Below are positions 24,496 to 35,400 of a stretch of 64,000 nucleotides of DNA, in pieces. Each line of letters starts with the position of its first letter. The first letter of the stretch is position 1. The stretch is from NCBI RefSeq assembly GCF_001640805.2, contig NC_066851.1, positions 11,211,550-11,275,549 on the forward strand, written 5' to 3'. A model generated the notes under the pieces. It searched no databases and was not told the origin of the DNA. It saw only the letters and a list, made by a program, of their open reading frames with translations. A program made the position numbers and the translations under genes. The DNA is from Lates calcarifer (Eukaryota; Chordata; Actinopteri; Centropomidae).

Positions 24496-27400
24496 CTATA
24501 CCTTGGGCAGATCTTTATCAGCCTCCTGGAAGAAATCACAAATGTAAAATGTTCAGACTCCATATTTAAATACACTGTTTTGTTACTATCATGTTGCTTT
24601 ATTGATCAGTAAGAAAAGCATACTAATGGGCCTTACCCCTTCCTGTCCCTTGGCGAGTTGCCGGCTGACGGCGTGTAGCAGCTGCTGCAGTTCTCTGACT
24701 GTTTGGTTCAGTCCAGCAGTCATCTTCTCCTTTCTGTCAATCTCCTCCTGCCAGAGACACAATGAGTGGTTTAGAGCTCAATGTATGCACCTAACAGATA
24801 CACATGCAAAGACCCAAACTGCCCCAGACTCACTCTCTGTGATGAAAGACTGCTGTTCTCTATCAGGTCATCAGCGTTGTCCGTCACTTTTGAGAGCTCC
24901 CCCTGAATCAGATCAAGAGACTGCTGGGCCTGTGCGAAGAACCAGAAAGTTCCACTTGTTATTGATACAGCTTCGAGTTAGACCCATATCAGAAGTGGAA
25001 CAAAATATACAAATCTCAATTACCTTATACAAATCGCCAGCCACTTTTTGCCTCTCGTTCTCTTCTGTCTCCAGCTTGGACAGAGTCTCAGTGAGCTGGG
25101 TTTTCAGCTGGAATCACAACAGACACTCAGCACAATTTGTACAGCACATTATAGCTTCCTAATGACACCAGTGGATCCCATTTTGACTTAATCACTGCAT
25201 GTACACAAAGAGCTCTTATTCAAAACCTCAAGCCAGCACAATCTACACTCAATTCCTACATTCAAGTGCTCAGTATTTGCAAAGATAAAACAGTTTTTGC
25301 TTGTCCTACTTAGGCCATGATCAAAACCAAAAATAGCACCATGTAAAAGAGTGTGAGGGGCTGCGCTACTGTGGGCATGTTGCTACAGGTACTGGTGAGA
25401 GGATGAATCATGACACAGGAAGTCCAGTTTGAGTAATACATGTGTGAGGCTTATCAGACATCATGATGCTGCACAGTCATAAGTTATCACCGCTGCAGTC
25501 ATATTTTCCTGTGTCTCCATGATGGCAAGATAAACAATATGACTGAGTCATCACTCACCTTTCAAAGTAACCTACCAGGAATTATACACTTGTGTGTGTA
25601 CCCAATTGGCCAATGCATCATGGCTGAACAATGTAGCAATACATATGATTGTTTTTTTTGGAACCCTTGCCAGACTGAATGAGGATGTTGCATTTTTTTG
25701 ACAGTGCTATTGTGGGTCTGAATGCAGCCAGTGAAGACCCCTGAAAGATCTTCAGTGACATTATGGCAACACAAAGACTATGAGACAAAACAGACAGACA
25801 AGGCTCGTTTGACAGCTGAAGAGGGAACAACAGTGTGACGTTCAAGGTGTGGAGTAAAGTTACAGCTGAAAAGGACAAATGGAGCATTTTCTGGCCCCTG
25901 CAAAAGGAGCAAAAGTTGACTAGTAAGCCATTTGTTAGATGGCATTGAGATGAAGTGGAATGCCAGTGCAGAGAGAGGAAAGGGTTAGTCTTGTAAGTAT
26001 CACCGAGTGTTAAGATGAGTCATCATTCACAACCTCTGATATTTGCTACTTCACAACATCACATTCCCAGCACCTCCACATGACTCCACATTTACAGAGG
26101 TTATGGACGATGACCCACAGTTTGTCCGAAGATGGAGAACCCCGGTCCTGTGGCAGTCAGTGCAGAGCCACTGCTGAGTGCGATAGGGATAGGTTTAAAA
26201 AGGAGCTCTATTTCTAGAGGGTGAGCAACTCTTACCAAATTCAGCTCCTCATTCTGTCTGATAGCCTCTGTATATGAGCCATCAAGTCTGGTCTGCAATT
26301 CAGTCAACAGATCTTTGAGCTGAAATTAAGTTTGAGATGATGTGTTTAATGGGAGCCTGCAGGAGTCAGTCCAGGACAGCACCACTAGCACACAGTCTAC
26401 GTAGTGATATGAGCTGATCGTCTGAGGCATCTATAAAAAGTGAATCCTCTCACTATTCAGCAGAGCCATGTAGTGAGAAATAAAGTCCAATTGTGCGTCA
26501 CGCTAAATCACCAAATTAAGTTAGTCTGGTTGGTGGTGTGACTGTGTTATTTCTAGAGCTGATTAAGTGAGGCATGTGTACTTCTAGTTTAACAATACTT
26601 AAAGTGTGTGTTCTGTGAATTGAATGTACCTCAAGTAAACAGTATACAAGATGTCACAAAAAAAAATAAAAACTGAAACACACATAAAAGTGTAACTAAC
26701 ACACAACAAAGCTCGTCCTTTTGCTGCAGGAGGATGAATGCTGTGACAAGACTGAGGATCACAAACAAAAAAGGGTCAACAAGGCCAGTTTCTGCTCACC
26801 TCTCTGACCTCCGTCACATAGGTGGCACTCTCACGCTCTGCCCTCTCCAACTCGGACTCCAAATGCTGCTTTTCTCTTCTCAGCTACAGAGCAAAAACAA
26901 GAGGTTCAGAGATACAAACAACTGAGACAAATACAAGTTAAAATGGCAGAATGTTTTGAGTTTTAAGAACAATGAGTCTTAGAGGAAATCTGAGTGAGTG
27001 AGACGAACATTTTCCAACTCTGCTCCATCAGTTAGTCTCTCGATCTCCTGCTCCAGGGCTGTGACTTTCTGGCTCATCTAATGAACAAGAAATAAGAATG
27101 ATGCAATAAAAAGAGCAAACACTGCAATATATCACCTCAGTGATTTGATATTCGACCTGGGAGTTGTTTCTTGCTAAACTTGAATACATACCTCTCTGAG
27201 CTCTCCCTGCGATACTTCCAGCTTCACCCTCCAGCGAGACTCCTCCTGCTCCACACTGCTCTGAAGACGCTGCAGGATGCCCTCCTGTGGATGCAGCAAG
27301 AATGACAGCTCAGTTTGGCAAGAGATGACAGTATCACTGTGCACCCATGAACGCAACACAAAACACATCATCTCACCGTCTCTGCCAAAACCTTCTTGTA

Positions 27401-29499
27401 CGTCTCACAGTCTTTCTGTAGGATCCTTTGGGTTTCTTCAGCTTCTTTCAGCTTCTCAGCCAGTCCCTGGTGAGAGAAACTTATTTATTAATACCCTCAG
27501 TTACAAAAAATAATCCCATTGAATTTATATTTCTATCTTTTTTACCTCAGAGTCCCCTGATGCAGGGGTGGACTGTTCAACTGAGTGTTCAGCTGCTGCC
27601 CTCTCAAATCTGTGGAGCCATTCCTGATGATTCTAGTAGAAAGAGGAGATTTAAAGTAAAGAGAAACATCACCACACAGGAGGAGAAGGGCACGGCGTAA
27701 AAAAGGAGTATTCAAATTCAACTGGCGGAGGTAAAAATCCATTACTACCCATACCTGTTCAGTAGGCAGAGGCACATGGGGCAGAAGTCTGTGCAGAACA
27801 TCTCGACACTCGGCCTGAGACATTGCCAGTGCAGTCTGGTTCTCCTACAAGGTGATGGGAGGGGGTAAAGTGGGGGGGGAAAAAAAGATGGGACTATTCA
27901 AATGACAGTTCAAATAATGTGGTCACTTCGAAGACAAGGTCCAGTGGTCATATGAGCAGATATGACCACAACCTTTCCTTTTTCCTCACTATAATCTAAA
28001 TAATCCTATTTTAAACCAGTCATCATCAATTCATCCATCATGCTGCTGCAATCAATGTCACAGGAATGATTCATTTAGCATTTTAAATTACAACTGTAGG
28101 GCACTAGGATAAATGCTGTCTCACTCCCACATCCAATTAGCCTGAGCAAAAATCAGCATCTTTCAACAGGCCACACCTACACCAAATGTCTGCAACCTCA
28201 GATTCAGAGCACATCACATGCTACAATCCCTCTTGAACCACAAGTACATCAATCTGCTTTTCATGAAACTGTACAAAGTACCTTGAAACTCTTCAATAAA
28301 TAAAAAGGTAGCTATCAGTCCTCCCACAATAGGCCAGCATCATGCACTGTCATTCTGGGGCCTGAAGGGAGAACGCATGCCAGGCACTAGCCAGCTGGCA
28401 CTCTAACCGCTATTCACATTAACACACTGTGTCACAAGGCAGCTCTGAGATGAGTGTGGAGTTGAATGCAACCAACCAGCATGCACTGACAGTACACAAC
28501 AGCTGCCAAGGAACTCCCTGGCTCAGCTCTGAGAAGGTGCTTCCTACTGTACTCAGATGACAGAACAGCAGCTGCTAATAGTTCAGCATGTACCCTTCCC
28601 CTGATGGAGAGGGGGAAGATGGCAAAAATATACACGTCACTGCAACTGTTAATAGAACCACTATCTGGTAGCCCACTCTGTCTACAGGAAGAGACCTACA
28701 AGTACATGAAGTATACTGTAGATTCTGTTTCACATTTACTTACACTTGGAACAAAGACATTTCAGTTGTGAATACAGAGCATTGAGAAACATAAGTACAC
28801 TGCTACATATCCATTACAAATTTTGAGTGATCATACATCCTTAAAATTGAAGTAAATTTAACAGATTTTCATTGACTGATTGACTGGTGATATTGACAGT
28901 ATGGATGTCACAAAGCAGAATGGGGGAAAACATGCTAGAAATGAGTCACATGACAGAAAGACAAGAAGCTGCAAAATGATTACCATGAATCTCAATCTAA
29001 TGATATCTAGTGAAATCATTTCTAGGTCACTGCACACTCATTTCCAAGCATCAGCCTGAGCTTTGGGCAAAGAGAAATCTTTTATATTTCAGAGCTTAAA
29101 GCAAAAATATATCTGCTAAAAAAAAAAAGAAAAAAAAAAAGAAAAAAAAACAATATTTGTTAAGTTAATAAAGTCTGAGATTCCCAAGGGGAGTAGCATA
29201 GTTCAACAGCTCAGCACACAGCCAATTGAGAACTTGAGGCCAAAACACAAAGGGGAGGGGGGAGAGTGAGGTAAATGAGTATGCAGCTTTGTTATGGATG
29301 ATGGTGGAAAATAAATCTCACTGGGTCAATTATGGCAAAAAACAGCATTTTTTTGGGAGGGGAGGATGCATCAGATTGGAACTAGAGTGAAGACTGAGGT
29401 GGGGTGTCGAACCTTGACAGCTTTGCTGAGTTTCCCTTGAAGCATGGACTCGGTGGCTGACAGAGCTTCCATTGCACTCCAGTTTTTCTCCCGAAGCTC
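24496..29499 (-). other. ktn1: ktn1 C-terminal cassette exons (c24-c35)
   Basis: Coding exons 29413-29499, 27755-27844, 27546-27632, 27377-27466, 27192-27284, 27009-27077, 26800-26883, 26236-26319, 25024-25107, 24834-24929, 24637-24747 and 24496-24525 (stop). All of these except the last are multiples of three and begin and end in phase 0, so any could be skipped without a frameshift. Mammalian kinectin is known for alternatively spliced short C-terminal exons, some within the kinesin-binding region, so these are natural candidates for isoform control. Exon 27009-27077 uses the weak donor GTTCGT. The 1.57-kb intron at 27845-29412 shows no gene. Confidence 0.9.
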
Positions 29500-32400
29500 C
29501 TGTTTTGGTCAGTTCCAGAGAGATACTACTTTCAGTTTAGCCTCAGGGAAAATGCATTCAGTGACCCTCAAATACAGACTGGAAGAGTAACAGAACAAAC
29601 CGAACGCATTTCTTATATCAAAATGACTACACTCTGCTTTTCACCCATACTCCAACCGCTAAAAATAAGTATGAGCAAATCGCCTCGAGAGTCTCAGTCT
29701 CACACCTCGTATTGGTAAAATCAACATGCACAGTACGCAAGATATGTATAGTAACAATGTTCTGTGAGTACTCTCTATTCAAATTAAGGAAATGCTGTCT
29801 ACAGACATATATCAGATGCAAAAATGAAAAAACAAAGTCCACATAAGTATGTTTTTCAAATCAAATGAGCCTCTCTCAAAAATAAAAGGTAGGCGAGTTT
29901 CTAATGCTCTGAATCACCCACAAGCACAGACAAGCTTGCTGAAACATCATGGCCAACGGCGAGCATAACAAGAGTAGGTTGGAAGCCCTGTTATGCAACA
30001 CTCAGCTTAAGCAATCCAAATCAAAATAGACATCTGTACTGATGTGTAAAATCATGTCGCAAACACAACCTTAGCTAAATCTTTCTGTTTTGTTTTAAAA
30101 TATTTTTCTAAAAAGAACAAAAAGCAAAACAAGTGAGACTAAGTGGCAGTGGACAACAGGGAGTATGGATGTATGCAGTGTATAACTCGAGTGTGACGGG
30201 AGTGTTTTGGGATACCACACAAGGGGAGAGGGGTGATGTCTCGCAGGGCTAGACCAGAGCAGTTACTGGTGTTATACAGCTCAAGTCATCACTGTAGGAA
30301 ACCTACATTGTTCTTCTTCCTATGAAGCTCCAGTGAGTCCCTCAGCTCAGCCAGCTCAGCCTGCAGATCTGAGACCTGCTTGTCCTTCTCTGACAACCTG
30401 ATAAACAACAACATAACAACTTGTTATGAACATAATTATGTAGTTAAGGGTCCTTTAAAATGAAAATAAAGGTGTGTAAAAATGATCATGTGTCATGATA
30501 TAGCATCCTACATTACTCACGCTATAAGAAGCTCTGGGCTTGGCACTGCTGTGTTTGACTGCTATTTGATTTGAGGAAGTTAAAAAAAAACAACACTCAA
30601 TTAAATCTAGGACTGAATGAGAATTTAACATCAATATCTGTGAAATCACATATTCTTCATCAAAAGAGTCAATTTCCTCCAACTAAATTTGTTCTTTTAC
30701 GCTTCAGCAAATCTTCTCAATTGAAACCATAAAATGTGTCAGCAGTTTTTGGAAACCCTTCCTCACCTGTTGGTGTACCTGCTCCATCTTCTCACTCATC
30801 TCCTTAGTCCGTGACTCCAGCTCAGCCTGCAGCATCTGGATCTCCTGGTCCTTCGCTGCTAGCCTGCGGGTCAGATTTGCTCATCATAAGTCTGATTTGT
30901 GAGAGCTGCGCTGGGAGGACTGCAAGGTGATTTTGTTGGGTTAACTCACTGTGCCTGGAGTTCTTGGAGCTGGGTACCAGAGCTGGTCAGCTCTTCTGGC
31001 ATCTCCTTCTGTCTCAGCTGCTCCATTTCTGCCTGCAGGGCGGCCAACTGCTGCTCCAGAGACTGTGAGACAAAAGCTGCTTCAGACACAAGAGTTCAAA
31101 CTAGGACAAAATGACAGAAACAACATGAAGAGTAGCATTTGTGGTCTCTTGAAACACGCACAAAACCAGTATTTCATCGATAAAGAAAAGCCCACACCTC
31201 AACCGTCTTCTCTCTGGTGGAGCTGCTGTCTTGTGCTGCCTGGAGACTCTTCTCCATTGATTTTAGCTTCACTTCTTTCTCTTGGATCCTACAAAACACA
31301 GTGAGACAAGGATTCATTATACAGAACCTTTTAAAGTCACACAGAATCTGCTGATATCACCATATATAATGATACCCAGTACAAGAGCACATTTAACAAA
31401 GCACAGCCACTGGTGTCAGCCAAAATCTAGTGTTAAAAGAATTACTATCCAGAGTGTGCATAGGGAGTGTCCTGAAGGAATTAGATTTGATATGCCCACA
31501 GTACAATACGTTGTAACCTTTAGTTACAAAATATGTAATCATGACTTGCATCAGTTGGCAAAGCTGCCACCACTGAGTGATTAGACTTACTGAGACTCAA
31601 CTTAGATATTTTTATCTGTGTGCAGACAGGGTGGGTGAACATAAGACTTTGTACTACTACATTATCATGATCTCTAAATACCAAAGACAACTCGACTGAT
31701 CTTACTTGCTCTGTAGTTCCTCCACTATTGACTCTGATGACGCCTGTGAACAGGGGAAATGGAAATGTAAAACAAGTATATACAGAAAAAGATGCAAAAC
31801 TCAGGAAATCTATTTTTATACAGGTTTTAGACCAACTCGCCTGTTCTGCCGTCTTTCTCTTAAGGCCCTCTACTTCTTCTTTCAGTGCCTCGTTCTCTTC
31901 TCTTACAGCCTACATCAGGGAAATAAATGACTTAAAGACTCTGGCCCATTAGGGATTGTGATTACAAGGCAGCCAGTGAAATGCAGAGTCACTTTAAGGA
32001 TGCTGATGTCAGTCAAATGCAGGTCTGTGTGTGACACAGCACGTTTTCAGGATTTGCTACTGTTAGCCACCCCCCTTTTTTTAACCCAGAGAAAACAGAT
32101 ACCTTTAGCTCTTCCTCCTTGTTGGCCACTTCAATCAGCCCCTTCTCCAGCAGGTCCTCTACTGTTTTCATGTTCTCCTCCTTCTCCCGGACACTGCATA
32201 GGAAGCAATGTTTTACAAAAGGTCATTATTATCTTTAATTAGCCGTGATTGGAGTAACAAGCTTAACCAGCTACTGTATTCAAAATATGCTAGTTTCCAC
32301 ACACACCTCTTCTGGAACTGGTCCAAAGCCAGCTGGGAGGCAGTCTGCATGGGGAGAGGCAAAGGCAGGTAGAAAGACAGGGTGTGTCAAACAGAAAAAC

Positions 32401-35400
32401 ACACAAACACATGGGAGACCTTTTAAATTTGAAAGGGAAAAAATAGTCAGTGTATATATCTAACCTGATCAGAAATCTGTGCCTGCAGATTCTGAATCTC
32501 TGCCTTCAGTGACATGTTCTCATTGTGCAAGGCCTGCGCAGGGGAGAAGACAGAGGCAGGAGTGAGAGTCAACATTTATTTTGCCAAGACAGGATCTGAC
32601 AGGCCGTGCAACAGTTTCAACAATGACATAATTCATTTTTGCGTTTATAAAACCAGGAGAAAGATTATACTGCTTTGGCCTCCGTAAATGTGCACCATCA
32701 TGCCATCTTTCTGGTAGGGTGGTATAGATGGTTTCCAATCCATATTCCTGCTCAGCATGAGAGGCTTAGAACATGTTTACCAAATTCCTGCCAACTAATG
32801 AACCAATGCAATGTTAGTATAAGAAGCTGTAGATGAGGCGCTCATGGCTATACCTGCATGTTAGTTTCTCTACTGGCTCCACTGCTCCTCTCAGCATTGA
32901 GAGAATCCTCCAGACTCTTCCTCTGCAACTCCTTTTCAGCCAATCTGGACAAAGCAGGGAGAACACATTAAAAAACAGCACAATGCAATAAACACAATCA
33001 CTAAAATTAAAAGGGGAGCATTTTATTCTTACAGCTTCTGTAGCTCCTCAATGTGGGAGACATGGGTGGCCTAAATGAGATGGAAAGAGATCTCATTAGC
33101 CTACACGCAGTTACGCAGGTGGAAATCTTATTCTATGAGGTTGACCCATATACCTGTGAAGAGATCTGGGCTTGTAGACTCTCATTCTGGACTTGCAGTG
33201 TTTCATTCTGGACCTGAAAACCTTTGTTTTCATTCATAAGTTCCTGTTAAAAACAGGACTGTATTAGCAAATACAAGAAGTGAGTGTCTGCTTAAGAGAG
33301 AAATTCACTCTGCATCCCAATATGGAATAAACACCTTAGAGCACTAAAATGCATTTTAAGAATCCATTAGTGTAAAGCAATGTGACTCTCAATTCAACTC
33401 TATTTGATAAAATTCCAAATAAGATGTACAAATAAGACAGACTAGTGATGGAAATTTTGCTGATGATTTTGAGTACGTGATGTTGATGGTGACTCACCTG
33501 GACCCGAGCCTGCAGTGAGTCATCAGGCATACTGTGCTGGGACATCTCCATGAGCTCGATCACTCTCTGTTCCAGCCGCTCCTTGGAGACTATGGCCTCG
33601 GTCAGGCTGCTGTGAAGGGTCTGGATCTCCTTGTTCTTGCTGTTCATCTCTGTCTCGACCGCCAGCAGCTGGCTGTGGAGCTCTGCACCCACACACAGAG
33701 AGGCATTAAGATGCTGAATAAAACTCTCTACTCTTCAAATTTGTTAGAATTCACAATGTAACGTTTTAGTGTAAGGTTATGTTTTAACACCTTGCTTAGA
33801 GGCTTGAAGCTTCTCTCTCTCAGCATTGACATTGTGGAGGAAGTTCTGCAGTTCTTCCCAGCGTCGCTTAGCGTCCTGCAGTTGAGCCTTTGGATCGAGA
33901 GATATATTCAATTAATGAACACTTTTCTTCCCCACATTACACTAGCACACAACATTTTTAGCCGGGGCGGCTTAAAGGGGAATTTAAACCCTAAACCTGG
34001 TAGTGTTAGACTCTCCCTGGACTTGTACCACTGTGTTAATAAATAATATCCTTCCATCTTCCTCTCAACGTCAATACCAGTACTGTTGGGTCACTGATGG
34101 AGTTTGATTTGAAAAAGGCCTCCAGACTTACAAAAAGCCTATGAACCTCTAGTCAGCGTTTTCCCTAAGAATTCAAATAGAGTTCTATATCTGTCTAACT
34201 AAATTAATGCTAAATCTAAACTGCAAAACATCTTGTGGGCTTTGTTTCATTGATTTTTCAAGACAGTGCAACTCTAAGCTCTTGGCATCCTGCTCAAGTT
34301 CTTTGCTGAGACTCGTCTGTGTCGAGCCAGAAACTTAGATTTCCATCTTTGATCGTGGTCAATGAAAAGACAGGAAAGCCTGACCTGGGTGTCTAGCAGG
34401 AAAGTGTTGTTTATACACAGCACAAAGCCTCAAGCATTCCAGCTTCCAAAGCCAACACAATCCTCCCAGCCTAGGTTCTATTTCCCACAACCCTCCACAG
34501 GACTTCCACTACAACCTCCTCCCATTTCCCTGGTAACTCTACCACACCCATGAACCAGATTTGAAGCTGCGCGGTATGCTCAGGTTTTGTCCAGCTCAGT
34601 TCATTTTTTGTCTCGGCTGTGGAAACTGAAGCAGAGGCTAAATAAACACATTGTGCATCTGGATTAGCGTACCTCCAGCTGGGACACATTCTGCTTGTAG
34701 CTGACCTCCAGTGACTTCCTCTGGTGCTCCTCCTGCTGCAGCTTGCTGTTGTTGTCTGCCAGCTCTTTCATCAGACCAGCATACTCAGAACGTAGCTTGT
34801 TAAGCTCTGCTGAATTCCTATCAAGTAACATACACACCAAACACAAATGAGTGTTGTGAGAACTGTTGATAGGGCTTTATCAGAGCAGAGGTTGTTGATG
34901 AATTAAGTTACAAATAGTCTGTACAGGGCATTTTATACTCATATTCTGCATACTGTGTATGCAGATGGAAATAATGTTTATAATAGGAAATCTGAACTAA
35001 AAGGCAAAGACAAAGAACTGAAATTCTAATATGAATTGGATCACTGAATGTTTCACAAAGCTGAACATATGAGACATGTATGAAGCTCTAGATAGGATGG
35101 CCAGTAGATTGTTATCTATTGTGGTGTTGCACTGACTTGCTCTCCATCTGGTTGGTGGCAGAGCTGACTGCATCCCTCAGGATGCCGTTCTCCTGCTGCA
35201 GTCGAGTGATCTGGCTTTCCAGCTGCTCCCTCACCTGCTGGAACTACACATAAACAACAGGACTCAGTCTCAGTATAGTCCTGAAAAGAACGCCATAAGG
35301 TATGGGTTCCTTCACATTTTTTTTTTAAACACATCCGAATTCCTCTCAGTATGTATGCTAGAAATCAAAGCCCTCACCTTTATCTGCATGGTCTGGAGCT

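Noticed and set aside
24602..25162. Plus-strand frame of 186 codons
   Set aside because: Antisense shadow of ktn1 exons c32-c34, which are clearly coding on the minus strand.
29118..29151. Poly(A)-like tract as a SINE tail
   Set aside because: No SINE body or target-site duplication seen next to it; A runs broken by G look like simple-sequence slippage.
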